Shown here: one piece after another, positions 1 through 8,657 of the stretch
Layout: the number at the start of each line of letters is the position of its first letter
Position numbering within the stretch: position 1 is the stretch's first letter
Source: Bradyrhizobium sp. URHD0069
Lineage (GTDB): Bacteria > Pseudomonadota > Alphaproteobacteria > Rhizobiales > Xanthobacteraceae
Assembly (NCBI RefSeq): GCF_000701345.1
Contig: NZ_KL370775.1
Span: 62,001 to 126,000, forward strand
DNA: 64,000 nt
Direction of reading: 5' to 3'
Made by a program: the position numbers and the translations under genes
The notes under the pieces: model-generated
What the model was told of the DNA's origin: nothing
Seen by the model: only the letters and a program-made list of their open reading frames with translations
The model's database searches: none

Positions 1-1
1 T

Positions 2-520
2 GCCGTGCTGGTGCTGCTGTTCGCCGACGCCACGCAGCCGGTCACCATTCTGTTCTCGATGCCGCTGTCGATCGGCGGCGCATTCCTTGCGCTGCTCATG
101 ACCGGCAATGCCATCAACCTCTCGGTCATCATCGGCCTGCTGATGCTGATGGGAATCGTGACCAAGAACGCCATCCTGCTGGTGGATTTCGCGATCACGG
201 AAGTGGCTCATGGCGTGGAGCGGACACAGGCGCTGATCGATGCCGGCCGCAAGCGCGCCCAGCCGGTGATCATGACCACCGCGGCGATGACCGCAGGCAT
301 GGTTCCGTCTGCACTGGGAATAGGCGACGGCGGCGCGTTCCGTGCCCCGATGGCGATCGCCTTGATCGGCGGGCTGCTCGCCTCGACCTTCCTCAGCCTG
401 GTCTTCGTGCCGGCCGCCTTCACCATCATGGATGATTTCGGCCGGCTTATGCGCCGCAGGTTTTCGCGCCTGATCGGACCGAAACCCGAACTGGAATTGG
501 ACGGCGATGAGCCGGCCTGA
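2..520 (+). CDS. RND efflux transporter, C-terminal part (5' end outside window)
   Basis: This is the last ~170 residues of an inner-membrane RND pump (AcrB/HAE1 type), open at the left edge, so the true start is not seen. The motif TKNAILLVDFA followed by an amphipathic stretch (ALIDAGRKRAQPVIMTT) and the final two or three hydrophobic segments ending near FVPAAF are typical of the second half of the RND permease. The family exports drugs, solvents or metals by proton antiport, together with a periplasmic adaptor and an outer-membrane channel that would lie upstream. The substrate cannot be told from this fragment. The stop at 520 is 15 bases before the next gene. Confidence 0.9.
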   Translation, partial: AVLVLLFADATQPVTILFSMPLSIGGAFLALLMTGNAINLSVIIGLLMLMGIVTKNAILLVDFAITEVAHGVERTQALIDAGRKRAQPVIMTTAAMTAGMVPSALGIGDGGAFRAPMAIALIGGLLASTFLSLVFVPAAFTIMDDFGRLMRRRFSRLIGPKPELELDGDEPA

Positions 521-535
521 TCATCGATAACCGTC

Positions 536-1246
536 ATGGTCTGCCAGACAGCGCGCGAAATTCAACCGGCGCAGCCGAACCTGCATCGGCTTTCGCAGCC
601 CGTTCGCTATCATTCGCTGCACAACACCGCCGCCGCTTCCGCGCTTCCGCTTGGTGCCGAAGCGCGATTGCGCTTGCCGCAGTCGCTCCGGCATGCGGTC
701 CCGAACCGCCAGCGCGAATTTCTCGCCGGCCGCCTCTGTGCGGCCCAGGCGCTGCGCTGTCTGGGCGCTGGTTCAACCCATGTCGGGATGGCCGAGGATC
801 GGGCGCCGGTCTGGCCCGACGGTGTGGTCGGCTCCATCACCCATAGCGGCGGTTTTGCCGCGGCGGCGGTGGCATGGGCGGCGGACATCGCCGGGATCGG
901 CATCGATTCCGAACAGATCATCACCCCGGCGGCGACGCGTGACATCGCCGACGTCTGCATGGTGGATGAGGCGACGCTGTTCAAGCCGGCCGATGGCCGC
1001 AGCTTTTGCGAATTCTGCACATTTGTGTTTTCGGCAAAGGAGGCCGTCTACAAGTGCCTTTATCCGCTGACGCGGAAATTTCTCGAATTCTCCGATGTGC
1101 GGATAACGTCGTTCGACTGGGATCGAAACTATTTCGCATGGACGACTGTCAGCGAACATATCGGAATGGGACGACTGTCGCATGCTGACGGGTTTGTGCA
1201 TACCTCGGTCGAATTGTCGTCGCTCGGTACGCCTCCGACACCGTGA
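536..1246 (+). CDS. 4'-phosphopantetheinyl transferase, EntD/Sfp-like
   Basis: A 236-residue protein that would transfer the phosphopantetheine arm of CoA to carrier domains of polyketide, peptide or siderophore synthases. Visible family motifs are GSITHS (residues 99-104), GIGIDSE (120-126, with Asp124 and Glu126 as Mg ligands) and FSAKEAVYK (165-173, Glu169 as the third acidic ligand). Length and motif order match the EntD branch. It starts 15 bases after the RND gene and may be co-transcribed with it. No carrier-protein synthase is seen in the window, so its partner is elsewhere. The ATG at 536 has no strong ribosome-binding site. Confidence 0.85.
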   Translation: MVCQTAREIQPAQPNLHRLSQPVRYHSLHNTAAASALPLGAEARLRLPQSLRHAVPNRQREFLAGRLCAAQALRCLGAGSTHVGMAEDRAPVWPDGVVGSITHSGGFAAAAVAWAADIAGIGIDSEQIITPAATRDIADVCMVDEATLFKPADGRSFCEFCTFVFSAKEAVYKCLYPLTRKFLEFSDVRITSFDWDRNYFAWTTVSEHIGMGRLSHADGFVHTSVELSSLGTPPTP

Positions 1247-1585
1247 ACTCACCGAAACGGTAGTCCGCAATTTCAAGGTACAAGTCGATAAAGCAGTATT
1301 CGCCTTGGTCGAAACAATGGTGCACGACTTCCTCAGCGCGCCTCGTACGCGCGCGACCTATTTCGGATTCGGCAGTCATGCTCACACGCATATTAGCTTT
1401 GCTCTCGCGGCGATCCGATGGTTTTGGGGCTTTCCCGACCAGGCCCCCGCGACACCCGCCATGCGGGGAGTTCGCCGTTGCCCTACGCTCTCCGCCGTCG
1501 CCTCTTCACGTACGGTGGGCCAACTTCACTGACAACCAAAGTAATGCGTGCCCGGATTCCGGCGAGCCAATGCGAACATCTCAAA
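1247..1585. other. Intergenic, no gene recognised
   Basis: Several short open frames cross this stretch on both strands, but none shows a recognisable domain or a good ribosome-binding site. It separates the PPTase from the terminator of the catabolic island. Confidence 0.5.
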
Positions 1586-1589
1586 CGAA

Positions 1590-1615
1590 AAATGCCGGCC
1601 TTTCGGCCGGCATTT
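1590..1615 (-). terminator. Rho-independent terminator of the gabD operon
   Basis: An 11-bp perfect stem (AAATGCCGGCC / GGCCGGCATTT, 1590-1600 and 1605-1615) with a 4-base loop. Read on the minus strand it is followed by further T residues. It begins six bases past the stop of the aldehyde dehydrogenase gene. Confidence 0.85.
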
Positions 1616-1621
1616 GTAAGT

Positions 1622-3097
1622 TCACCACGATGTTGCGATGTATTTAGCTTCGGTAAATTCCAGTAATCCGTGATGGGCGCCTTCGCGCCCCAGGCCGCTT
1701 TGTTTCGTGCCGCCAAATGGCGCTGCCGGATCGGAGACCAGTCCACGATTCAACGCCACCATGCCGGCATCAAGCTGTTCCGAAACACGCAGACCGCGCG
1801 CGAGGTTCTGTGTGAAGACGTAGGATACCAGACCGTATTCCGTGTCATTGGCGAGAGCGATCACTTCCTCCTCGGTGTCGAAAGCGACCAGAGCGGCCAC
1901 TGGTCCGAAGATTTCGTCATGTAGCAGTTCGGAGTCCTTCGCGACGTGGGTCAGCACGGTCGGCGGATAGAAGTAACCCTTCCGATCGAGTGCCTTGCCG
2001 CCGGTCAGCACCTTGGCGCCGCGCGATACGGCATCCTGGACGAAGCCGTCGACCTTCTTCAGGCTCGGCTCGTTCACGAGTGGACCGCATGCGGTGCCAG
2101 GCAGCCAGCCATCGCCGATGGTCATCGCGCTCATCCGTGCACTCAGTTTCTGCGCGAAAGCGTCATAGATGCTGCGGTGAATATAGAAACGATTTGCGGC
2201 GGTGCAGGCCTCGCCACCGTTTCGCATCTTGGCGATCATGGCGCCGTCAATTGCCGCGTCGATATCGGCGTCTTCAAACACGATGAAGGGCGCGTTACCT
2301 CCAAGTTCCATCGAGCAGTTGATGACACAGTCGGACGCCTCGCGGAGCAGGCGGCGGCCGACATCCGTCGAGCCTGTGAACGACAGCTTGCGCACGCGCG
2401 GATCGTGGAGCATCGCGCTGATGACCGGACCGGGCGTCGAAGTCGTAATCACGTTGACGACGCCGTTTGGCACGCCTGCCTTGGCCAGAATATCGACCAT
2501 GGCGAACGCAGTCAGCGGCGTTTCAGTGGCCGGCTTCAGAATGCAGGTGCAGCCCGCGGCAAGCGCCGGACCGATTTTGCGCGTCGCCATCGCGGCCGGA
2601 AAATTCCACGGCGTTACCAGCACGGCGATACCAACCGGCTGATACTGGACAATGATGCGGTTCGCGCCGCTTGGTGCAATCGAAATGTCGCCGTTGATGC
2701 GAACGGCCTCTTCCGCGTACCAGCGGAAGAATTCAGCCGCATAATTCACTTCACCTTTGGCGTCAGCGAGGGCCTTGCCGTTTTCGAGCGAAATCAGCTC
2801 CGCGAGCCAATCCGCTTTTTCAACCATCAGATAGTAAGCCTTGAGAAGAATCTCGGCGCGGCGGCGCGGCGGGGTCTTGGCCCAATCGCGCGCGGCTGCG
2901 GCAGCGGCGTCCACAGCGGAAATGCCGTCCTCGACCGCGGCGTCGGCGATCGTTGCCAGCAGTTCTTCCGTCGAAGGATTGAATACCTTGATGCGCTTAC
3001 CGGTGCTCGACGGCTTCCAGGTGCCGCCGATAAAGAGATCGGCCGGAATCGAGCCGGCATCGACTGTTGGAGCCTTGATTACAGTGACAGCGTTCAT
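1622..3097 (-). CDS. gabD: Succinate-semialdehyde dehydrogenase (NAD(P)+)
   Basis: A full-length 491-residue aldehyde dehydrogenase that would oxidise succinate semialdehyde to succinate in the cytoplasm. Catalytic features are visible: TPWNFP (Asn165), MELGGNAP (Glu264) and GGEACTAANR (Cys298). The sequence resembles GabD more than other ALDHs, but substrate choice within this superfamily is an inference. It is the last gene of the three-gene minus-strand arm: the alcohol dehydrogenase gene ends 15 bases upstream, an AAGGA site precedes the ATG, and a strong terminator follows. With the Fe-ADH it could carry a 4-hydroxyacid or aldehyde to the TCA cycle. Confidence 0.85.
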   Translation of the reverse strand: MNAVTVIKAPTVDAGSIPADLFIGGTWKPSSTGKRIKVFNPSTEELLATIADAAVEDGISAVDAAAAAARDWAKTPPRRRAEILLKAYYLMVEKADWLAELISLENGKALADAKGEVNYAAEFFRWYAEEAVRINGDISIAPSGANRIIVQYQPVGIAVLVTPWNFPAAMATRKIGPALAAGCTCILKPATETPLTAFAMVDILAKAGVPNGVVNVITTSTPGPVISAMLHDPRVRKLSFTGSTDVGRRLLREASDCVINCSMELGGNAPFIVFEDADIDAAIDGAMIAKMRNGGEACTAANRFYIHRSIYDAFAQKLSARMSAMTIGDGWLPGTACGPLVNEPSLKKVDGFVQDAVSRGAKVLTGGKALDRKGYFYPPTVLTHVAKDSELLHDEIFGPVAALVAFDTEEEVIALANDTEYGLVSYVFTQNLARGLRVSEQLDAGMVALNRGLVSDPAAPFGGTKQSGLGREGAHHGLLEFTEAKYIATSW

Positions 3098-3112
3098 AGT
3101 TTTTTCCTTCGC

Positions 3113-4339
3113 TTACGCCGCAGCTTTGACGGACGAGCCGTGATAGGCCGCGGTGATGATGTGATGCAGTTTCTTGACGTCGAGAGGCACGGGATTGTTG
3201 TTGATCAGGCGCTGTGCGGTGAATGATTGTTCGGCCGTCCATTCGAGCTGGTCTTCGGGCAATCCAAGCTCGGCAAGGGTTGCCGGGATCTTGATGTCTT
3301 TGAACAGTGTCTTCACCGCTTCGATCGCTGCGAACGAAAGAGCCTCGTCGGCCGCGTCCTTCCGCGCGGCGCCCATGGCGCCGGCGATCTGTGCGAATTC
3401 GCTGACGCGAGCCGCGCGATTGAAATCCATGACGTAAGGCATGAGCAGCGCGACGCCGGTGCCATGAGCCGTGTGGGTCAATGCGCCAACTGGATACTGA
3501 ATGGCATGAGCCGCCGCCGTTCCGGCCGTACCGAAGGCGAGACCCGCGGACAATGCGCCAAGCATCATATCTTCGCGCGCGGCTTCATCGTCGCCCTTGC
3601 TCACGGCGACGCTGAGGCTGCCCGCGATGCGTTTGATTGCGAGGAGTGCATGATGGTCGGACAGTGCGTTCTTTCCGATAAAGACGTGTTCGTGCACGAG
3701 TCTAGGCGTCTCGGGCTTGCGGATGGCGGTGAAGGCCTCGATTGCATGGGTCAATGCGTCCGCGCCGGAAACCGCGGTTAATGCGGGAGGACAGCTATAG
3801 GTCAGTTCCGGATCGCAGATCGCGGTATGTGCGATGATATGCGGACTGGCGATGCCGACCTTCATAGTGCGCTCCGGATCTCCGAGCACGGCGACCGGGG
3901 TGACTTCGGAGCCGGTGCCCGACGTTGTCGGAACCGCAATCAGGGGCATGACGGGCCCGGGCACTTTGAACTCGCCGTAATAGTCGCGAATGTTGCCGCC
4001 GTGGCTCAGCATGACGGCCGCGGCCTTCGCCAGATCCATGCACGATCCACCGCCGATGCCGATGACCAGGTCCGGACCGAAGCTTTTCGCGGATGCAATG
4101 CATTCGTCGAGACAGGTGAGCGGCAACTCGGCAACGGTCTGATCGTACACATGTACCGCGATGCCATTGGCCTTCAGATCGTCGATCATGGCCGAGAAAT
4201 CGCGCTCCGCGCTCAGGCGCGGATCCGTGCAGACGAAGGCGCGGCTGCCGAGCGATTTCGCAGCCAGACCCAGCGCGCCACGCTGCCCTTTTCCGAAAAT
4301 GATGTTGCGCGGTGTTCGAAGAGCGCCGATTTGAGTCAT
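3113..4339 (-). CDS. Iron-containing alcohol dehydrogenase
   Basis: A 408-residue group III (Fe-dependent) NAD(P) alcohol dehydrogenase. The nucleotide-binding GIGGGSCMDLAK, the PTTSGTGSE stretch and the metal-ligand region (DALTHAIEAF, then HAIQYPVGALTHTAHG) are all present. The open frame extends to 4483, but the ATG at 4339 (MTQIGALRTP) matches the usual N-terminus and avoids overlap with the preceding gene. Placed between an Ldh2-type dehydrogenase and SSADH, it may oxidise a hydroxyacid such as 4-hydroxybutyrate to a semialdehyde. That substrate is an inference from context only. Confidence 0.85.
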   Translation of the reverse strand: MTQIGALRTPRNIIFGKGQRGALGLAAKSLGSRAFVCTDPRLSAERDFSAMIDDLKANGIAVHVYDQTVAELPLTCLDECIASAKSFGPDLVIGIGGGSCMDLAKAAAVMLSHGGNIRDYYGEFKVPGPVMPLIAVPTTSGTGSEVTPVAVLGDPERTMKVGIASPHIIAHTAICDPELTYSCPPALTAVSGADALTHAIEAFTAIRKPETPRLVHEHVFIGKNALSDHHALLAIKRIAGSLSVAVSKGDDEAAREDMMLGALSAGLAFGTAGTAAAHAIQYPVGALTHTAHGTGVALLMPYVMDFNRAARVSEFAQIAGAMGAARKDAADEALSFAAIEAVKTLFKDIKIPATLAELGLPEDQLEWTAEQSFTAQRLINNNPVPLDVKKLHHIITAAYHGSSVKAAA

Positions 4340-4364
4340 GCTATTTTTTACCCTTGGTTGAAGA

Positions 4365-5375
4365 TCAGTTTGTCTCGCCGGCAAGATGAAGAAGACGTGT
4401 CCATACTTCTTCAGCCACGGGCATTCCCTCCTTGAGACGCTGTTCGCGCACCGCAAGGGAACGATCGCCGGGAATCGCGACATTGTTGAAACCGCGCGCT
4501 GGAGAGCCGTTCCGGATCTCGTCGAGATAGGCGCCGATAGCGTCGGCCATCGTACCGGATGTCGAGGTATCGATAACGATGAACACGTCGCCCTTGTTGC
4601 AGGGATGTGTTGAATCCAGTGTGCCGCGTACGTTCCGGCCGAGCGCCGAAGCCGTCAGGCTCGCAACCAGAACTTCAAACGCGAGACCGAGGGCGTAGCC
4701 CTTGGCTTCACCGAAGGGAGCGACCGCGCCATCGCGGGCTGCCGCGGCATCGGTGGTCGCCTCGCCATTGGCATCGAGCGCCCAATTCGGAGGAATGCGG
4801 ACCTTGCGGTGGGCATGATCATGAATCTGCCCCATCGACACGAGACTCGTCGCCATGTCGACAACGAAGGGACGGGGCGAGGCGGGCACGCCGATCGCGA
4901 TCGGGTTGGTGCCCAGCATTGCGCGGCGGCCGCCCCACGGATGAACAAGCGCCTCGCTCGTGGACAAGGCGATCAGAGTCAATCCACGCGTCGCGATGCG
5001 CTCCGCGTACCAGGCCATCATGCCGAGATGGTTGTTGTTGTGAATCGCTGCGATCGCCACGCCGGTTTCGCGCGCACGTTCACAGATGGCATCCAATGCC
5101 ACGCACGCGACGACGGGGCCAAGGCCCATCTTGCCATCGACATCGAGATAGGCCTGGCTGCGCCAGCTGTGTTCGCCGATGGTGTGTGGATCGGTTACGT
5201 CGTTGTGGATGCGTTCGACTATTCGTGGCAGTCTCAGCAATCCGTGCGATGGACGTCCGCGCAGCTCCGCTTCCAGAAGCAGATCGATTTGCAGGGTGGC
5301 GTGAGCGTCCGGCACGCCGGCGCGATGGAGGACTTGCTTCGCTACTTTTCGAGCCCGGGAGATAGCTATCGTCAA
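4365..5375 (-). CDS. Ldh2/MdhC-family NAD(P)-dependent 2-hydroxyacid or imine oxidoreductase
   Basis: A 336-residue member of the malate/L-lactate dehydrogenase (YlbC/DpkA) family. Family marks are RGRPSHGLLRLP (His44), HNNNHLGMMAWYAE (His116 region) and GTNPIAIGVP. Known members reduce or oxidise lactate, malate, ureidoglycolate, sulfolactate or piperideine-2-carboxylate, so the substrate is open. It is the first gene of the minus-strand arm. A TTG at 5375 is taken as start because it gives the usual N-terminus; its AGGA site lies inside the GntR operator. The Fe-ADH gene follows 25 bases downstream. Confidence 0.8.
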   Translation of the reverse strand: MTIAISRARKVAKQVLHRAGVPDAHATLQIDLLLEAELRGRPSHGLLRLPRIVERIHNDVTDPHTIGEHSWRSQAYLDVDGKMGLGPVVACVALDAICERARETGVAIAAIHNNNHLGMMAWYAERIATRGLTLIALSTSEALVHPWGGRRAMLGTNPIAIGVPASPRPFVVDMATSLVSMGQIHDHAHRKVRIPPNWALDANGEATTDAAAARDGAVAPFGEAKGYALGLAFEVLVASLTASALGRNVRGTLDSTHPCNKGDVFIVIDTSTSGTMADAIGAYLDEIRNGSPARGFNNVAIPGDRSLAVREQRLKEGMPVAEEVWTRLLHLAGETN

Positions 5376-5379
5376 TCGG

Positions 5380-5395
5380 ATATCCTATACGATAT
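5380..5395. promoter_or_regulatory. Operator 1 (predicted GntR site)
   Basis: The 16-bp sequence ATATCCTATACGATAT is a near-perfect palindrome (ATATC-N6-GATAT with a TATA centre). An identical copy lies at 6364-6379. It sits between the divergent ldh2 and gntR genes and covers the ldh2 ribosome-binding site, a position suited to repression. Confidence 0.8.
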
Positions 5396-5425
5396 TTGAT
5401 TGCGCCGCGAGATTTATGGTATAAT
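5396..5425 (+). promoter_or_regulatory. Predicted sigma-70 promoter of the GntR gene
   Basis: TTGATT (5396-5401) and a perfect TATAAT (5420-5425) are 18 bases apart. The -35 abuts operator 1, so the regulator could control its own gene. Confidence 0.65.
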
Positions 5426-5440
5426 GGCACTAAAGGTCAA
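5413..5440 (-). promoter_or_regulatory. Predicted promoter of the ldh2-adh-gabD operon
   Basis: On the minus strand TTGACC (5435-5440) and CATAAA (5413-5418) are 16 bases apart. Transcription would start near 5405, placing operator 1 just downstream of the start point. The -10 lies back-to-back with that of gntR. Confidence 0.5.
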
Positions 5441-5460
5441 GGCAGAATCGCAGGGTTGAA

Positions 5461-6177
5461 ATGTCGGGAATAAAGGGCAGTCGCACTTCCAAGCACGCAG
5501 CCAATACTGACGATGATGCACCAAGGACGATCAATCGTCCGGCCGCGCTTGTGGACGAAGTCTACGACGCGATCCTTGATCGGATCATGGCGCTCAAGAT
5601 TCAGCCGGGCGCCAAGATTACCGTCGACAATCTCGCACGCGAACTCGGCGTGTCGCAGACGCCGATCCGCGAGGCGCTCAGTCGCCTTGAGGCCGAAGGG
5701 CTCGTGCTGAAGGCTCACCTTGTCGGATACAGCGCGGCTTCCCAGCTCAGCAAGGAGCAGGTCGAGCATCTGTTCGAAGCGAGACTTCTGCTAGAACCGG
5801 CGGTGGCCGCAAAGGCTGCGGCCCGAATAACGCAGGCGGAGATGGATATACTGCGTGCGCTTCATGCCGACATGGTAAGCCTGCGAGACAACCAGTTTCC
5901 GGCATATGGCCAGTTCGCACGCAAGGATGCGGAGTTTCATCAGGTCATTTCCACGGCCGGTGGCAACTCGTTGCTGGTCGATACGTTGGCGCGGCTTCAT
6001 TCGCATGTTCATATTTTCAGGCTGGTGTTCCACACCCGCGTGACGTCTGAAGCGATTGCCGAGCATGCCGACATTCTGACTGCTCTTGTCGCGCATGATG
6101 GACCTGCAAGTGAGAAAGCCATGCGGGCGCATATCCTTGCATCGCGTAACCGCATTCTCACCCTGGTCAGCACCTGA
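5461..6177 (+). CDS. GntR-family transcriptional regulator (FCD/FadR subfamily)
   Basis: A 238-residue regulator. An N-terminal winged helix-turn-helix (about residues 27-95, with ARELGVSQTPIREALSRLEAEGLV) is followed by an all-helical FCD ligand-binding domain (about 100-230, with LFEARLLLEPAVA and a His/Asp-bearing helix near EFHQVI). FCD proteins usually repress catabolic genes until a metabolite, often a carboxylic acid, binds. It is transcribed away from ldh2 and lies just before the hyu operon. The two identical palindromes at 5380 and 6364 are its likely targets. The first ~25 residues are a polar tail. Confidence 0.88.
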   Translation: MSGIKGSRTSKHAANTDDDAPRTINRPAALVDEVYDAILDRIMALKIQPGAKITVDNLARELGVSQTPIREALSRLEAEGLVLKAHLVGYSAASQLSKEQVEHLFEARLLLEPAVAAKAAARITQAEMDILRALHADMVSLRDNQFPAYGQFARKDAEFHQVISTAGGNSLLVDTLARLHSHVHIFRLVFHTRVTSEAIAEHADILTALVAHDGPASEKAMRAHILASRNRILTLVST

Positions 6178-6323
6178 CCCTTGCGACTCCGTTGAAGGGG
6201 GTCACGAGCGTGCGGCCATATATGTCCGGCGCGCTCCGTTGTGATCGCGCTCCGCTGCCTCGCTAAGTTTCCTGCCAGTCGGACAACAAAGATCTGCTGC
6301 CCCGTGGGCTCATTGCGCCGTAG

Positions 6324-6379
6324 TTGACAAAAGATTCGCATGGGATATTAAAATAGGTATTGTATATCCTATACGATAT
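6324..6379 (+). promoter_or_regulatory. hyuAB operon promoter with GntR operator 2
   Basis: A perfect TTGACA (6324-6329) and TATTAA (6346-6351) are spaced by 16 bases, so transcription should start near 6358. The palindrome ATATCCTATACGATAT at 6364-6379 lies immediately after that point, the same arrangement as at the divergent promoter. The leader from there to hyuA is about 260 bases and contains no convincing ORF. Confidence 0.75.
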
Positions 6380-6638
6380 TGGAGGTCAGCTAGCGAGAAT
6401 CAGGAAGAGTTGAAGACCCGCTGGTTCTTTGCCTGCAGGGCATTCGAAGCGAGACGCCTGCCGGCTGGTCGCAGGCCTTCTGTGGGAATTCTTCACATTC
6501 AATCGTCTGAACGAACTAGCCATCCGGTGGGCGGCCTCCGCCGCGGCACGTCGTGGTCACTTGTCGTTCGATGCCACGATCGCGGAGCTGCGTGATTTCA
6601 GCGGTTCCGAAATAAGAACACTTGGAGGACGTCGCAGT

Positions 6639-8657
6639 ATGAGAGTGGGAGTAGAGGTCGGGGGGACGTTTACGGACCTCGTGGCGATCGATAACGATCG
6701 CATCGCCATTACAAAAGTGCCGAGTACCCCGTCCGCCCCCGAGCAAGGGGCTTTCCATGCCGTGAGTGCGGCGGGTTTAGAGGTTAAGGGGATCAAGGAC
6801 TTCGCCCACGGTTCAACGGTCGCGACCAACGCGATCCTTGAGCGCAAGGGGGCCAAGATTGCTTTCGTGACCACGGCCGGTTTCCGTGATCTTCTTCAGT
6901 TGCAGCGGCATGATCGCCGCAACATCTATAATCTCCAGTACCAGAAGCCTGAACCGATCGTTCCGCGCAGCGGCTCTTTTGAAGTGAACGAGCGTATTCT
7001 GCCGGACGGCAGCGTGCTGACGGCGCTGTCGGAAGCCGACGTCATTAAAAACCTCGTTCCGGCTTTGCGAGCCGGCAGTTTCCGGGCCGTCGCGGTCTGC
7101 CTTCTGAACTCCTATGCCAACTCGGAGCATGAAGAGAAGCTCGGAAAGCTGCTGCGCTCTCATCTTCCCGGTGTTTCGGTGACGTGCTCGACCGAGGTGG
7201 TCAGAGAATTCCGCGAATACGAGCGCGCATCGACCACGGCGCTCTCGGCCTACGTGCAGCCGGTCATCGCCGGTTATCTGTCGCGATTCTCGCAGTGGCT
7301 GAACGACAAGACGTTCGACGGCCAGTTCACCGTCATGCAATCCAACGGCGGCTTGCTGCCGGCCGAAGCAATGGCAAGAAGCGCAATCACGGCGCTGTTC
7401 TCTGGTCCTGCGGCGGGCGTCGTCGGTGCTGCGCGCCTGGCGGCGCTATCCGGCTATCGCAATCTCATCACGTTCGACATGGGCGGCACGAGTACCGACG
7501 TCTCGCTTGTCGTGGATGGTGAGCCGAGCCTTGCAACCGAGACGGAGATCGACCGTCTTCCGCTGCGTACGCCTGTCCTCGACATTGTCACCGTAGGCGC
7601 GGGTGGCGGCAGCATCGTCTGGATCGATGACGGCGGCATGCTGCGGGTCGGACCGCAAAGCTCCGGCGCGACGCCAGGACCCGCCTGCTACGGCAAGGGC
7701 GGAACGCTGCCGACCATCACCGACGCGCATGTCGTTTGCGGCGCGATCCACCCGGATACGCAACTCGGCGGACGCATCAAGGTCGATCTCGATGCGGCGC
7801 GCAAAGCCTTCGCGCCGGTTGCCGAGGCTTTGAAGCTTTCAATCGAAGAGGCCGCAGAAAGCGCGATCCGCTTGGCCAATGCCAACATCGTACGCGCGAT
7901 CCAGCTCGTTTCGACTGAGCGCGGCCGCGATCCGCGAGACTATGTCATCGTGCCGTTTGGCGGAGCTGGCTCACTGCATGCCACTGCCGTCGCGACGGAC
8001 CTCGGCGTCGACAAGGTCGTGGTGCCGCCGAATCCCGGTGTGATCTCTGCCTATGGATTGCTAGCGTCGGATTGCGTGAAGCACGACAGCCTCACGCACC
8101 GTATTCGGCTGAATGCCGAAGCTCCAGCCCTGGTCCACAAGGATTTTGAGAAGTTGCGGGAAAGCTTGCAGCGGCAGATGGAGGAGATCGGCCTCGGCGC
8201 GCCCTATGAATGGACCTACGGCATCGACATGCGCTTCGTCGGGCAGGCGTTCGAGGTCACGGTCTATTTCGATTACGAATCCATCGAAAATTTGACGCAG
8301 GACGAAATGGAGCGGCGCTTCGTCGACGCTCACCAGCGCGCGTTCTTCCATGGAGCGGCGTCGAAGCGGGCAATCGAGATCATCTGTCTGCGCGTCGCCA
8401 TCCGCAAGAAGTTGGCGACGGTACCGCGTTTGATGCGCGAGGCCAACACTTCCGAGCATTTTTCCGACGCTCCGCTGTTTTCAGACTGGAAATGGAACGA
8501 AACCAAGCGGCTAGCAGACGGGCTGCTCAAAATTGGTGAATCCATCAAGGGTCCGGCAGTGCTTCACGGCACGACGGCCACTGTTCTCGTCGGGGTCGGA
8601 TGGAGCGGCCACATCGACGAGCAGGACAATCTGATTCTGGAAAAGGACAAGGCATGA
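6639..8657 (+). CDS. hyuA: Hydantoinase/5-oxoprolinase-type subunit A (ATP-dependent)
   Basis: A 672-residue HyuA-family subunit. It opens with the phosphate-binding motif GVEVGGTFTDLVAID and repeats the actin-like fold at FDMGGTSTDVSLV; an N-terminal Hydant_A_N region, a central hydantoinase domain and a C-terminal region (IDMRFVGQAFEVTV) are in the usual order. The open frame runs back to 6429, but the ATG at 6639 follows GGAGG and gives the standard N-terminus. The family couples ATP hydrolysis to opening of a lactam or imide ring, or to carboxylation (acetone/acetophenone carboxylase relatives). The substrate is unknown. It overlaps hyuB by ATGA. Confidence 0.88.
   Translation: MRVGVEVGGTFTDLVAIDNDRIAITKVPSTPSAPEQGAFHAVSAAGLEVKGIKDFAHGSTVATNAILERKGAKIAFVTTAGFRDLLQLQRHDRRNIYNLQYQKPEPIVPRSGSFEVNERILPDGSVLTALSEADVIKNLVPALRAGSFRAVAVCLLNSYANSEHEEKLGKLLRSHLPGVSVTCSTEVVREFREYERASTTALSAYVQPVIAGYLSRFSQWLNDKTFDGQFTVMQSNGGLLPAEAMARSAITALFSGPAAGVVGAARLAALSGYRNLITFDMGGTSTDVSLVVDGEPSLATETEIDRLPLRTPVLDIVTVGAGGGSIVWIDDGGMLRVGPQSSGATPGPACYGKGGTLPTITDAHVVCGAIHPDTQLGGRIKVDLDAARKAFAPVAEALKLSIEEAAESAIRLANANIVRAIQLVSTERGRDPRDYVIVPFGGAGSLHATAVATDLGVDKVVVPPNPGVISAYGLLASDCVKHDSLTHRIRLNAEAPALVHKDFEKLRESLQRQMEEIGLGAPYEWTYGIDMRFVGQAFEVTVYFDYESIENLTQDEMERRFVDAHQRAFFHGAASKRAIEIICLRVAIRKKLATVPRLMREANTSEHFSDAPLFSDWKWNETKRLADGLLKIGESIKGPAVLHGTTATVLVGVGWSGHIDEQDNLILEKDKA

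Noticed and set aside
1946..3226. A 426-codon plus-strand frame
   Set aside because: It is antisense to the aldehyde dehydrogenase gene, whose motifs are intact; long shadow frames are common in GC-rich DNA.
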